DNA of 64,000 nucleotides, from contig JACQFL010000045.1 of the NCBI GenBank assembly GCA_016200085.1, positions 29,799-93,798 on the forward strand, written 5' to 3'. Below the pieces are notes generated by a model. That model made no database searches and had not been told where the DNA came from. It worked only from the letters and a program-made list of their open reading frames with translations. A program made the position numbers and the translations under genes. This stretch comes from Candidatus Rokuibacteriota bacterium. Lineage in GTDB: Bacteria > Methylomirabilota > Methylomirabilia > Rokubacteriales > CSP1-6. Of this stretch, positions 51,110 to 61,670 are shown piece after piece (position 1 is the stretch's first letter; the number at the start of each line of letters is the position of its first letter).

Positions 51110-53506
51110 ATGAGGGGGCAGATGGAGGCGGGCCGGATCTGGGGACGCGGGATCGAGTGGGATGCGGTCCGCGGCCTCCTGGGCGCCGAGGCGCAGACCC
51201 CGATGGGCCGTGAGCGGGCCGCCGGGGCGGCGCCGCTCACCGACCCCGGCGCGGTCCGATCGGCGATCGACGTCACCGGGCGCGCCCGCCTGGCCCTGGC
51301 CCAGGCGGGCGCCCCGCCGTTGGAGGCCATTGCTGACATCCGACCCGTCCTCGAGCGTTGCCGCCTGGCCGGCAGCGTCCTCGACGGCACCGAGCTGGTC
51401 CTGATCCTCCCCGTGCTCGATTGCGGCCCCCGGCTCGCCGCGTACGGCCGCGGCGTCGAGCCCGTCGCGCCCGCCGTGGCCGCGCTGACCGCGAGCCTGC
51501 CGCGCTTGGCCGATCTCGCCGCGGCGCTCCGCGAGGCCCTGGAGGACGATGGCAGCGTCCGGGATGGCGCGAGCCCGCGCCTGCGCGCGGTGCGCCGCGA
51601 CCTGCGCGAGCGGCGCCGGCGCGTCGTCACCGGGCTGGAGCGCCTGTTCGCGGGGGCGGACGCCGAGCGCATCCTCGCCGACCGCTTCGTCACGGTCCGC
51701 CACGGCCGGTACGTGCTCCCGATCCGCGCCGAGGCCCGCGGGCGCGTGCGTGGCATCGTGCACGATCGCTCCCAGAGCGGCCAGACCGTCTTCGTCGAGC
51801 CCGAGAGCGTGGTCGAGGCCAACAACGACCTCGTCCAGCTCGCGCGCGAGGACGAGCAGGAGACGGCGCGGGTGCTCGCGGCGCTCAGCGGCGCCGTGCG
51901 CGAGCGCGCCGAGGCCCTCGCGGCCCTCGTGGAGGGCATCACGGAGCTCGACTGGGTGTTCGCCCGCGCCGCCCTCGCCGAGCGCATGGAGGCCACGGCG
52001 CCGGTGATCGACGAGCGCGGCGGCGTCCTCCTGCGCGGCGCGCTTCATCCCCTGCTCCTGGCCCAGCGCTGGCGCGATCCCGAGCGCACGGTGGTGCCGC
52101 TCGACCTCGAGCTGGCGCGCGAGCGCCCGGTGCTCGTCGTCACGGGTCCCAACGCCGGCGGCAAGACCATCGCCCTCAAGACCCTCGCGCTGCACGTCCT
52201 GCTCGCCCAGACCGGCTGCCACGTCCCCGCCGCCGACGGCTCGCGCCTGCCCGTCTTCGAGGCCGTGCACGCGATCATCGGCGACGACCAGAGCGTGGCC
52301 GAGAACCTCTCGACGTTCTCCGCCTTCGTCAAGCAGGCGCGGGAGATCCTCGACGACGCCGACGATCGCGCGCTCGTGCTCCTGGACGAGCTCGGCGCCG
52401 GCACCGACCCCGACGAGGGCGCGGCGCTGGCGCAGGCCATCCTGGAAGCGCTCGACGCGCAGGGGGCGCTGGTGATGGCCACCACCCACCTCGAGCCGCT
52501 CAAGGCCTTCGCGACCTCGTCCCCGCGCGCGCGCAACGCCTCCGTCGAGTTCGACGGCGCGACCCTGGCCCCGACCTTCCGGCTGGTCTACGACCGGCCC
52601 GGGCAGAGCTGGGCGCTGACCATCGCGGCCCGCCTGGGGCTGGCGCCCGATCTGATCGCGCGCGCCCAGGGCCACCGCTCGGCGCAGTCCGCGCGGATGT
52701 CGGAGCTGCTCGCCTGGCTCGACGCGCACACCCGCGACGAGGCCGAGCGCACGCTCGCGATCGAGCGGCGCGAGCAGGAGGCCGCCGCGCGGCTGACCGC
52801 GGCGCGCGAGGCGGAGGCGGGCGCGAAGAGCCAGGCGCGGGAGGTCGTGGCGCGGGCCAAGTCCGACGCCAGCGCGCTGCTCGCCGACATCCGGCGCGCC
52901 GTGGCCGCGGAGTGGGAGCGGCTCAAGCGCGGCGAGCGTTCGCGCCGGGGCCTCGAGGAGACGCGCCGCCGGCTGCACGACGCCGCGGCGCGTGTCGCCC
53001 CCGAGCCTGCGCCGGCCTTCGAGGAGGACGCGAGCGCGCTCGTCCCGGGGGCGGCCGTGAGCGCCGAGCACCTCGGGCTGCGGGGCGAGCTCGTCGCCCT
53101 CAGTGGCGCGACGGCCACGGTCCGCTCGGGCACGATCACGGTGCGCGTGCCCCGCGACGCCCTCCGCGTGATCGGCCCGGCGATCGGTGCGGCCTCCGAG
53201 GCCGGCCGCGGCGCGCCCGTCCGGCGCGCCGACATCCGCGTGCCTGAGAAGACCGGGGTCGCGCCCGAGCTGCACCTGCTCGGCCGCACCACCGACGAGG
53301 CGCGCGACCTCGTGGAGCAGTACCTGGACGACGCCTTCCTCGCCGGCCTCGGCAGCGTTCGCCTCGTCCACGGCAAGGGCACCGGCGCGCTCCGCAGGGC
53401 CGTGCGCGACCTGCTCGCGGGGCACCCGCTCGTGGAGTCCTACCGCGACGGCGAGGCCTCCGAGGGCGGCACCGGAGCGACCGTCGCCCTGCTGAAGGTC
53501 GGGTGA
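51110..53506 (+). CDS. mutS2: Endonuclease MutS2
   Basis: GPNAGGKTIALKTLAL, LLDELGAGTDPDEGAALA, C-terminal Smr domain LVHGKGTGALRRAV. Confidence 0.96.
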   Translation: MRGQMEAGRIWGRGIEWDAVRGLLGAEAQTPMGRERAAGAAPLTDPGAVRSAIDVTGRARLALAQAGAPPLEAIADIRPVLERCRLAGSVLDGTELVLILPVLDCGPRLAAYGRGVEPVAPAVAALTASLPRLADLAAALREALEDDGSVRDGASPRLRAVRRDLRERRRRVVTGLERLFAGADAERILADRFVTVRHGRYVLPIRAEARGRVRGIVHDRSQSGQTVFVEPESVVEANNDLVQLAREDEQETARVLAALSGAVRERAEALAALVEGITELDWVFARAALAERMEATAPVIDERGGVLLRGALHPLLLAQRWRDPERTVVPLDLELARERPVLVVTGPNAGGKTIALKTLALHVLLAQTGCHVPAADGSRLPVFEAVHAIIGDDQSVAENLSTFSAFVKQAREILDDADDRALVLLDELGAGTDPDEGAALAQAILEALDAQGALVMATTHLEPLKAFATSSPRARNASVEFDGATLAPTFRLVYDRPGQSWALTIAARLGLAPDLIARAQGHRSAQSARMSELLAWLDAHTRDEAERTLAIERREQEAAARLTAAREAEAGAKSQAREVVARAKSDASALLADIRRAVAAEWERLKRGERSRRGLEETRRRLHDAAARVAPEPAPAFEEDASALVPGAAVSAEHLGLRGELVALSGATATVRSGTITVRVPRDALRVIGPAIGAASEAGRGAPVRRADIRVPEKTGVAPELHLLGRTTDEARDLVEQYLDDAFLAGLGSVRLVHGKGTGALRRAVRDLLAGHPLVESYRDGEASEGGTGATVALLKVG

Positions 53507-53516
53507 GGGTCGCCTG

Positions 53517-55349
53517 ATGGCCTCCTACCCCCCGGCGCTGCTCGACGAGATCCGCGGCGCCACCGACATCGTCGAGCTGGTCGGCCGCTTCGTGAATCTG
53601 AGGAAGGCCGGAGCGACCTGGAAGGGGCTCTGCCCGTTCCACGGCGAGAAGACGCCCTCGTTCATCGTCAATCCCCGCCGCGGCATCTTCAAGTGCTTCG
53701 GCTGCGGCGTGGGCGGCGACGCCTTCGGCTTCCTGATGCGCCAGGACAAGCTGTCGTTCCCCGAGGCCGTGCGGGCGCTGGCGAGGAGCGCCAACGTCGC
53801 GCTGCCGGACGAGCGGAGGGATCCGGCCGACTCGGGACGCGAGGAGCTCTACCGGGTGATGGACCTCGCCGCCCGCTTCTACGCCGAGACGCTCTGGAAG
53901 CCGGCGAGCGCCCGCGCACGCGAGTACCTCGAGACGCGGGGGATCGACCCGGAGGTCGCGCGGCGCTTCTCGCTGGGCTTCGCCCCCGAGGGATGGGAGG
54001 CGCTCCTGGGCTTCATGCGCGCCGAGCGCGTCGGAGCCGAGACGCTCGAGACCGTGGGTCTGGTCAAGCCGCGCGAGCGCGGCGGCGGCCACTACGACGC
54101 CTTCCGCGGCCGGCTGATCTTCACGATCCGTGATCTTCAGGGCCGCGTGGTGGCCTTCGGCGGCCGGGGCTTGGGTGACGAGCAGCCGAAGTACCTCAAC
54201 TCGCCCGAGACCCCGCTGTACACCAAGGGCAACCTGCTCTACGCCGCCGACCTCGCGCGGACGACGATCCGGGCGAAGAACCGCGCGCTGCTCGTGGAGG
54301 GCTACGTCGACTGCCTGATGGCGCACCAGCACGGTTTCACCGAGACGGTGGCCGCGCTCGGCACCGCCTTCACCCCCGCGCAGCTCGGCACGCTCCGCCG
54401 GTACTGCGAGGAGGTCATCACCTTCTTCGACGCCGACGCCGCGGGCGCCAAGGCCGCCGAGCGTGCCGCCGACCTGCTCGAGCCGACGGGAGCCGGCGCC
54501 GCGTGGGGCATCAACCGCTCCGGTGACTTCGGCGGCGAGGCCACCTTCCGACTGAAAGTCGCCCTCCTGCCCGCGGGCCACGATCCCGATACCTTCCTGA
54601 GAACGCAGGGGGCGGCGGGCTTCGAGGAGCGGATCGCCGGGGCGCGCAGCCTGCTCGCCTACGCCCTCGATCGCGCCATCAGCGACCCCGACGGCGCGAC
54701 CGGGCCGCGCGCCCGCGCCAACGCCTTTGCCCGCGTGGCGCTCATGCTGGCGAAGGTCGCCGACGCCGAGGAGGCCGCCACGCTCTCGCGCGAGGCCGCC
54801 GTCAAGCTGGGCGTCGATCCCACCCAGCTCTGGATCGAGGCCCAGAAGCTCCAGGGCGCCCTCGGCCGGCCGCACCCCGGCCGGCCGGCGGCCCCCGCGG
54901 CGGCCCCGGGCCCCGCGGCGGGCGCGCCGGAAGGCCTCGACCTCCGGCTGCTGGTCGAGGTGATCGTCCAGCGGTCCGACGCCCGGCAGGCGCTGGTGCC
55001 CCTGCTCGAGGACGGCGACATCCTGGGCGAGCCGTTCCGCACGATCGTCCGGCGGCTCCGCGAGCAGCCCGAGGCGGCGCCCGAGGCGCTCATGGCCGAC
55101 CTCGACGAGGCGGGGCGAACCGCGCTCGCCGCCCTGCTCGTGAACGAGCGTGAGTTCCAGAACGTGGACGGCTACGTCGCCGATTTCCGCCAGCGCATCG
55201 AGCGCATGCAGCGGCGGCGGCGCATCCGCGAGGCGAGCCGCGGCATCGTCGCCGCGCAGGCCGGGGGCGCCACGCCCGATCCGGAGAAGATGGCCGCCCT
55301 CCTCAGAGACGGCAAAGAGGAGCACGAGGTATCCAAGACTCTTGGCTAA
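53517..55349 (+). CDS. dnaG: DNA primase
   Basis: [30 protein letters not shown]; Toprim [12 protein letters not shown]. Confidence 0.97.
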   Translation: MASYPPALLDEIRGATDIVELVGRFVNLRKAGATWKGLCPFHGEKTPSFIVNPRRGIFKCFGCGVGGDAFGFLMRQDKLSFPEAVRALARSANVALPDERRDPADSGREELYRVMDLAARFYAETLWKPASARAREYLETRGIDPEVARRFSLGFAPEGWEALLGFMRAERVGAETLETVGLVKPRERGGGHYDAFRGRLIFTIRDLQGRVVAFGGRGLGDEQPKYLNSPETPLYTKGNLLYAADLARTTIRAKNRALLVEGYVDCLMAHQHGFTETVAALGTAFTPAQLGTLRRYCEEVITFFDADAAGAKAAERAADLLEPTGAGAAWGINRSGDFGGEATFRLKVALLPAGHDPDTFLRTQGAAGFEERIAGARSLLAYALDRAISDPDGATGPRARANAFARVALMLAKVADAEEAATLSREAAVKLGVDPTQLWIEAQKLQGALGRPHPGRPAAPAAAPGPAAGAPEGLDLRLLVEVIVQRSDARQALVPLLEDGDILGEPFRTIVRRLREQPEAAPEALMADLDEAGRTALAALLVNEREFQNVDGYVADFRQRIERMQRRRRIREASRGIVAAQAGGATPDPEKMAALLRDGKEEHEVSKTLG

Positions 55350-55362
55350 GGAGTCGAGACGC

Positions 55363-57210
55363 ATGAGTGAAGAGCCGAAGCTGGAAGAGCTTGACCGTCT
55401 GATCTCGATGGGCAAGCAGAAGGGCTTCCTCACCTACGACGAGGTGAACGACGCCCTCCCGTCGGACATCGTGTCGCTCGATCAGCTCGACGACATCATG
55501 ATGATGTTCGGGGCCATGGACATCGAGGTCGTCGACTCCGCCAAGGCGGCGCGCCTGCCCTCGGAGGTCGAGCGCCCGGCGCCGGCCGACGTCGACGACG
55601 ACGGCGACAGCGAGCCCATCGACCTCACCCCCGGCCCCGTCGGCCGGACCGAGGATCCCGTGCGGCTCTACCTGCGCGAGATGGGGCGCGTCTCGCTCCT
55701 CACCCGCGAGGGCGAGATCGCCCTGGCCAAGCGCATCGAGGAGGGCAAGGAACAAGTCACGCGCGCCATCCTCCAGACCAACCTGGCCGTGGAGCGCTTC
55801 CGCGAGCTGCGCGACCTCCTGCGGCGCGGCGACATCTCGGTCAAGGACGTGGTCGACGTCAACGAGGAGGAGTTCAGCGAGGAAAAGGAGACCGCGCTCA
55901 CGCGCGAGGTCATCAGCACCTTCGTGGCGGTGGACCGCCTCCTGCGCGATCGCGACGCCCTCTTCGCCCAGGCCCGGAAGCTGCGGGCCAGGGTGTCGGG
56001 ACGGAAGAGGGTCAGGGGCCGGGAGCCGGCCTGGAAGAGGCACGAGGGCCAGGCCCACCAGCGCCAGAAGAAGGTCCTCGAGAAGCTCCGCGGCATGAAC
56101 ATCGGCAACCAGATCATCGACCGTGAGGACGGCGATCCGCAGCGCCGCGGGCTGGTGCAGCGGCTGCGCGATCTGGTCGAGGAGATCGAGCGGGCGGAGC
56201 GGGTGATCGCGCTCTGGACGGAGGGCCGCCGGCCCTCGCTGGAGGAGGTCCAGAACCTCATCTACGTGTCCTTCCGCGATCCGGGCGCGGCCGGCGCGAC
56301 CAACGGCGCCAGCGGCCTCAACGGCGACCTGCACCTGCGCGCGGCCAAGAAGTTCTCGAGCCCCAAACAGCAGCAGATCTGGGTCGCCCACCAGGAGATC
56401 CGCGCCTCCGAGGTCCGCGCCAACGCCAAGGCCGACGAGCTCAAGCGCGTGATGGCGGTGATCAAGCAGGGCCAGCAGAAGGCGGCGCAGGCCAAGAAGG
56501 AGATGGTGGAAGCCAACCTCCGGCTGGTGATCTCGATCGCAAAAAAGTACACCAACCGCGGCCTGCAGTTCCTGGACCTGATCCAGGAAGGCAATATCGG
56601 ATTGATGAAGGCGGTCGACAAGTTCGAGTACCGCCGCGGCTACAAGTTCTCGACGTACGCGACGTGGTGGATCCGGCAAGCCATCACCCGGGCCATCGCC
56701 GACCAGGCGCGCACGATCCGGATCCCCGTGCACATGATCGAGACCATCAACAAGCTCATCCGCACCTCCCGCCAGCTCGTGCAGGAGCTCGGCCGCGAGC
56801 CCACCCCCGAGGAGATCGCGGTCAAGATGGAGGTGCCGGTCGACAAGGTCCGCAAGGTCCTCAAGATCGCGCAGGAGCCCATCTCGCTGGAGACCCCCAT
56901 CGGCGAGGAGGAGGACAGCCACCTGGGCGACTTCATCGAGGACAAGCAGGTGGTCTCGCCGGTGGAGTCCATCATCGGCCTCAGCCTGCGCGAGCAGACC
57001 AACAAGGTGCTGAACACGCTGACCCACCGCGAGGAGAAGGTGCTCCGCCTGCGCTTCGGCCTCTCCGATGGCTGCGAGCACACGCTGGAGGAGGTCGGGC
57101 AGGACTTCGCGGTCACCCGCGAGCGCATCCGCCAGATCGAAGCCAAGGCGCTGCGCAAGCTACGCCATCCCTCGCGCTCCAAGAAGCTCAGGAGCTTCCT
57201 CGAATCGTGA
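55363..57210 (+). CDS. rpoD: RNA polymerase primary sigma factor
   Basis: [87 protein letters not shown]. Confidence 0.98.
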   Translation: MSEEPKLEELDRLISMGKQKGFLTYDEVNDALPSDIVSLDQLDDIMMMFGAMDIEVVDSAKAARLPSEVERPAPADVDDDGDSEPIDLTPGPVGRTEDPVRLYLREMGRVSLLTREGEIALAKRIEEGKEQVTRAILQTNLAVERFRELRDLLRRGDISVKDVVDVNEEEFSEEKETALTREVISTFVAVDRLLRDRDALFAQARKLRARVSGRKRVRGREPAWKRHEGQAHQRQKKVLEKLRGMNIGNQIIDREDGDPQRRGLVQRLRDLVEEIERAERVIALWTEGRRPSLEEVQNLIYVSFRDPGAAGATNGASGLNGDLHLRAAKKFSSPKQQQIWVAHQEIRASEVRANAKADELKRVMAVIKQGQQKAAQAKKEMVEANLRLVISIAKKYTNRGLQFLDLIQEGNIGLMKAVDKFEYRRGYKFSTYATWWIRQAITRAIADQARTIRIPVHMIETINKLIRTSRQLVQELGREPTPEEIAVKMEVPVDKVRKVLKIAQEPISLETPIGEEEDSHLGDFIEDKQVVSPVESIIGLSLREQTNKVLNTLTHREEKVLRLRFGLSDGCEHTLEEVGQDFAVTRERIRQIEAKALRKLRHPSRSKKLRSFLES

Positions 57211-57228
57211 CGACATCCCGCACCCGAC

Positions 57229-57303
57229 GGGCCCATAGCTCAACGGCAGAGCCGCCGGCTCATAACCGGTCAGATCCTGGTTCGAGTCCGGGTGGGCCCA
57301 CCA
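57229..57303 (+). tRNA. tRNA-Met (anticodon CAT; elongator Met or Ile-lysidine not resolved), CCA encoded
   Basis: GGGCCCA/TGGGCCC acceptor; loop CTCATAA; T-arm CCTGG-TTCGAGT-CCGGG. Confidence 0.92.
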
Positions 57304-57316
57304 ACACGGAGACGAC

Positions 57317-58030
57317 GTGGACCCTCACCTCCGCACGCTGATCGACCTGCAGGCCCTCGACACGCGCATCGCGGCGCTCGATGCCGACGCCGCCCGGATA
57401 CCGAAGCAGATCGAAGCCATCCAGGCGGCCGTCCAGGAGGCCCGCAAGACCCTCGACGCCCTGAAGGCCCGCCAGGACACCGCACGCAAGGACCTCCGCG
57501 CCAAGGAAAAGGACCTCGAGGTCGTGACCGCGAAGCGGGCCAAGGGCGAGGCCCGGCTCTACGAGGTCAAGACCAACAAGGAGTACTCCGCGGTCCTCAC
57601 CGAGATCGAGGACATCAAGCAGGAAAAGTCGCGCACCGAGGAAGAGATCCTCGGGCTCATGGAGCTCGGCGAGCGCCTGTCCGCCGACATCCGCGAGGCG
57701 GAGAGCCGCCACACGACCCGCGAGGAACAGGGCACGCAGGACGAGGCCGCCGCCCGCCAGCGCCTGGCCACCGTCGAGCGTGAGCTCGCGGGCGTGCGCG
57801 GCGAGCGCGCGACCCTGGCCCGCGAGCTGCCGAAGGGCCTGCTCGGCGATTACGAGCGCGTGCTCAAGGCGCGCGCCGGGCTGGGCATCGCTCCCGTCAA
57901 CGCCGCCGGCGTCTGCGGCGGCTGCCGGGTGGCCATCCGCCCGCAGGCCATCCAGGAGATCCGCTCCGGCACCGCCCTCACCCACTGCGAGAGCTGCGGC
58001 CGGTTCCTCTACTGGCAGGACACGGCCTGA
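57317..58030 (+). CDS. CT398-like coiled-coil protein with C4 zinc ribbon
   Basis: Coiled coil then CGGCRVAIRPQAIQEIRSGTALTHCESCGRFLYW. Confidence 0.88.
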   Translation: MDPHLRTLIDLQALDTRIAALDADAARIPKQIEAIQAAVQEARKTLDALKARQDTARKDLRAKEKDLEVVTAKRAKGEARLYEVKTNKEYSAVLTEIEDIKQEKSRTEEEILGLMELGERLSADIREAESRHTTREEQGTQDEAAARQRLATVERELAGVRGERATLARELPKGLLGDYERVLKARAGLGIAPVNAAGVCGGCRVAIRPQAIQEIRSGTALTHCESCGRFLYWQDTA

Positions 58031-58491
58031 CCGGCCCGTCCGGCGTCACGCTCTACACCGACGGGGCCTGCCGCGGCAACCCCGGGCCCGGCGGCTGGGC
58101 GGCGATCATCATCGAGCACTCGGGCGAGCGGATCGTCTCCGGCGGCGAGCCCGCGACCACCAACCAGCGCATGGAGCTCCGCGCGGCCATCGCAGGGCTG
58201 GCGGCGATCCCCGGCCGCCGGTCCGTGCACCTCTACACGGACAGCTCATACGTGATGAACTGCTTCCGCGATCGGTGGTGGGAGCGCTGGGAGACGAACG
58301 GCTGGATGGGCACGGCCAAGAAACCCGTCTCGAACCGCGATCTCTGGGAGCGCCTCATCGCCGAGACGCGCCGCCACGACGTGGTCTGGCACAAGGTCGC
58401 CGGCCACAGCGGCGAGCGGCTGAACGAGCGCGTGGACGCCCTCGCGCGCGGGGCGATCGTCCGGCCCGCCGGCGACCCGACCGCGGGCTGA
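58027..58491 (+). CDS. rnhA: Ribonuclease HI; CTG start proposed
   Basis: VTLYTDGACRGNPGPGGWAAII; TTNQRMELRAAI; YTDSSYVMNCF; VAGHSGERLNERVD. Confidence 0.92.
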   Translation: MTGPSGVTLYTDGACRGNPGPGGWAAIIIEHSGERIVSGGEPATTNQRMELRAAIAGLAAIPGRRSVHLYTDSSYVMNCFRDRWWERWETNGWMGTAKKPVSNRDLWERLIAETRRHDVVWHKVAGHSGERLNERVDALARGAIVRPAGDPTAG

Positions 58492-58516
58492 CGGCTCGCG
58501 CGCTATACTGGAAGAA

Positions 58517-58881
58517 GCGCCAGAGAGGGCTGGGCGGTCGCCGGCCGCGGTCAAGCGGCGGGAGGAAAGTCGGGGCTCCACAGGGCAGGGTGCTGGGTAA
58601 CACCCAGGGGGGGCGACCCCACGGACCAGTGCCACAGAAAGTAGACCGCCGCTCCTCGGAGCGGTAAGGGTGAAACGGTGAGGTAAGAGCTCACCAGCGG
58701 CGCGGGTGACCGTGCCGGCTCGGTAAACCCCACCCGGAGCAAGGCCAAATAGGAGAGCGATGGGGTGGCCCGCCCCGCTCTCGGGTTCGGCCGCTCGAGA
58801 CGCCGGGTAACCGGCGCCCTAGAGAAATGACCGTCACCCCTCACGGGGGACAGGACCCCGCTTACACGCCCTCTCTGGCGC
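58517..58881 (+). ncRNA. rnpB: RNase P RNA, bacterial type A
   Basis: GAGGAAAGTC..GGCTCCACAGGGCAG, CCAGTGCCACAGAAAGTAGACCGCC, 14-bp P1 GCGCCAGAGAGGGC/GCCCTCTCTGGCGC; -10 TATACT at 58504. Confidence 0.96.
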
Positions 58882-59063
58882 CCCTTCTTTGCTGCCTGCT
58901 CGGGTAAGGGAACGATCGGCGCACGTGCCCCGCCGACGTCGTCGCGGCGCGTTTCGTTTGTTGCCTTTCGGGCGCTCTGCCAGGAAGAGAAATGCTTGAC
59001 CGGAACCCGGGCGGGCGTAGACTCGGCGCGGAGTAACGCATCAGATGCGCGGGAACGAGACCG

Positions 59064-59342
59064 GTGGACGGTAGCACAGCCGCCCCTCCGGCGTCGGGGG
59101 TGGTGATCGTCGTGTCCCCCGAGGAGCCCTCGCTCTTCAAGTACCTCTCCGAGTGCTTCCTCGATTTCGTCAGCGTCCGCGTGGTGCAGGACCGCCGTCA
59201 CGCCGAGCGCCGGCACCCCACGACACTGGCGGTCTCGGAGGAGCGCTACCTCGAATCGCGTCACGGCGACCGCCGCCAGCAGCGACCCATCCGGGGTGGA
59301 CTGGCCCTGGTGGGCTGGGAGGTCGTCGGCCAGGGCGCCTGA
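59064..59342 (+). CDS. Hypothetical protein
   Basis: 92 aa ORF between rnpB and uspA; no family recognised. Confidence 0.4.
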   Translation: MDGSTAAPPASGVVIVVSPEEPSLFKYLSECFLDFVSVRVVQDRRHAERRHPTTLAVSEERYLESRHGDRRQQRPIRGGLALVGWEVVGQGA

Positions 59343-59422
59343 CCGAGAGGGGGCCTCGCCCGGGCCCCCCAAGCCCCCCCCACGCTTGGAAGCGCGGCCG
59401 GGGAACCGGGGCGCTCCTCGAT

Positions 59423-59863
59423 CTAGGTTCCGCGCACCGTGAGGACGGGGCAGCGCGCGAGCGCGATCACGCGCGAGGCGACGCTGCCGAGCATCATCCG
59501 CACGAGGCCGCTGCGCCCGTGGGTGCCCATCACGATCATCTCGGCGCGCTTGCCGCGCGCCGCTCGCACGATGGCCTCGGCGGACGACCCCTCGAGCAGC
59601 AGGCCGGTCGCGCGAGCCCCGCGCGCGCGGGCCTGCGTCACCACGCGGTCGAGACTCCGCCGCGCGCCCCGGCGAATCGAGCTGATCAGATCCTCGTAGA
59701 TCTGGGGGGGCATCATCATGTCGCCGCCCACCATCACCGGCGGTGACACGACGTGCACCACGAGGACCGGCCGGCGCATGCGCCGGGCGAGCTCCACGGC
59801 CTGCCTGAACGCGGGGCGGGACGCGGGCGAGAAATCCGTCGGGTGCACGATCGGTTTTGCCAT
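59423..59863 (-). CDS. Universal stress protein family
   Basis: KPIVHPTDFSPASRPAFRQAVELA; MGTHGRSGLVRMMLGSVASRVIALARCPVL. Confidence 0.94.
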   Translation of the reverse strand: MAKPIVHPTDFSPASRPAFRQAVELARRMRRPVLVVHVVSPPVMVGGDMMMPPQIYEDLISSIRRGARRSLDRVVTQARARGARATGLLLEGSSAEAIVRAARGKRAEMIVMGTHGRSGLVRMMLGSVASRVIALARCPVLTVRGT

Positions 59864-60041
59864 CGGGGCCTCCTGGCCTCACTCACACCGTACACCTCTC
59901 GGCGCCCGGCACGGCCACACCGGCAACGCCCAGGTGTGGTCCGTCGTGCCGCGCGCGCCGCGGATCGTCAGCCCCCACGACGCGGTCGCGCCGCGACCCC
60001 TGCGCCCGCGGCGCGGGTGCGAGGCCGCCGGGCCGGGCGCC

Positions 60042-61670
60042 TCACTCGATGAGCCCGTAGACGTCGCGGGCGACCTTCCGGGAGATCACGCCCTCGGCGA
60101 GGTCGCGCCACACGAGCGCGCGGTCGCGCGCGGCCGGGTCGCCGTAGCCGCCGGCGCCGGGCGTGATGATGGCGACGGACTGACCGGGCTCGAGGAAGCC
60201 CTGCGCTCGCACGGGAGGCTCGACCCCCGCGCCGTATTCGATCCGGCAGCGCCCGCCCTCGCGCCCGCCGAACAGGCCCCAGGGGGCGGACTTCCGCCGG
60301 CTGCCGTGGATGAAGGCGTGGCACGCGTGGCCCTCGGCGCGGATCTGGCGCCACAGCCCGAGACCGCCGCGCCAGCGGCCCGGCCCGCCGGAGTCGTCCA
60401 CGAGCGCGTAGCGCTCCACGACCAGGGGGTACTCCGCCTCCAGCGCCTCCACGGGCAGGTTCGAGGTGTTGGTGATGTGCACGTGAACGCCGTCGAGCCC
60501 GTCCTTGGTTGCCCGGGCACCCGAGCCGCCGCCGATCGTCTCGAGGTAGACGTAGAACTCGCCGGTCCGGGGATTGACCCCGCTGAACGTCGATGACACG
60601 CACGCCCCGTTGCACGCGGCGATGATCCGCTCGGGGATGGCCGGCGCGAGCGCGCCGTGGATCAGGTCGACCACCCGCTGGCAGGTCTGGGTGCGGGAGT
60701 TCACGGCCGCGGGCGCCACGCAATTCAGCATCGTGCCCGGCGCGGCCTCGACGTGGATCGGGCGGAAGAGCCCCCCATTCGCGGGGATCTCCGGGCCCAC
60801 CAGCGTCTTGACCGCGTAGTAGACGGTCGCGAGGAGACCCGTCCAGACGAGGTTGAGCCCCGCCCGGACCTGGGGCGGGCTGTCGAAGCCGAGGAAGATC
60901 TCGTCGCCGCGCACCTCGATCCGGGCGCGGAAGACCTTCTCGTCGGCGATCTCGTCGGTGTCGAAGCGGTCCGCGAACTCGTAGACGCCGGGCGGGATCG
61001 TCGCGATGCCGGCGCGGGTCAGCCGCTCCGTGTAGTCGAGCAGCGCGTCCCCGGCCGCGACCACGAGGGCGCGACCGTACTTGCGGCAGAGCGACTGGAA
61101 GCGCCGGAGGCCTTGCCGGTTGGCCGCCATCTGGGCCCGGAGATCGTTGAGCCGCTCGCGCGGGACCTGGCAGTTCAGCAGGATGAGATCGAGAACATCC
61201 TGCTGCATCTGTCCGGCCCGGTACAGCCGCACCGGCGGGATCCGCAGTCCTTCCTGGTAGATGTGGGCGTGGCCCCGGTCCACGAAGTCCGCGTGGTGGG
61301 CGATGTTGGTCGCCCAGGCGACGACCTCGCCCTCGAAGAAGACGGGCTCGACCATCACGATGTCGGGCAGGTGCGTGCCGCCGCCGGTGTAGGCGTCGTT
61401 GCCGATGAAGACGTCGCCCTCGCGGACCTCGGCCAGGGCGTGGCGCGCCGTCACGTGCTCCACCACGCCGAGGAGCGAGCCGAGGTGCATGGGGATGTGC
61501 ATGGCCTGGCACAGCGTCCGGCCGCGCACGTCGAAGAGGCAGGTGGAGCTGTCGCGGCGCTCCTTGACGTTCGTCGAGTAGGCGGCGCGCACGAGCGTCT
61601 CGCCCATCTCCTCGACGATCGACGACAGCGCGTTGCCGATCACCTCCACCGTGATGGGATCCACGGTCAT
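60042..61670 (-). CDS. Hydantoinase B/oxoprolinase family protein
   Basis: TVEVIGNALSSIVEEMGETLVRAAYSTNVKERRDSSTCLFD; GGSGARATKDGLDGVHVHITNTSN. Confidence 0.95.
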   Translation of the reverse strand: MTVDPITVEVIGNALSSIVEEMGETLVRAAYSTNVKERRDSSTCLFDVRGRTLCQAMHIPMHLGSLLGVVEHVTARHALAEVREGDVFIGNDAYTGGGTHLPDIVMVEPVFFEGEVVAWATNIAHHADFVDRGHAHIYQEGLRIPPVRLYRAGQMQQDVLDLILLNCQVPRERLNDLRAQMAANRQGLRRFQSLCRKYGRALVVAAGDALLDYTERLTRAGIATIPPGVYEFADRFDTDEIADEKVFRARIEVRGDEIFLGFDSPPQVRAGLNLVWTGLLATVYYAVKTLVGPEIPANGGLFRPIHVEAAPGTMLNCVAPAAVNSRTQTCQRVVDLIHGALAPAIPERIIAACNGACVSSTFSGVNPRTGEFYVYLETIGGGSGARATKDGLDGVHVHITNTSNLPVEALEAEYPLVVERYALVDDSGGPGRWRGGLGLWRQIRAEGHACHAFIHGSRRKSAPWGLFGGREGGRCRIEYGAGVEPPVRAQGFLEPGQSVAIITPGAGGYGDPAARDRALVWRDLAEGVISRKVARDVYGLIE

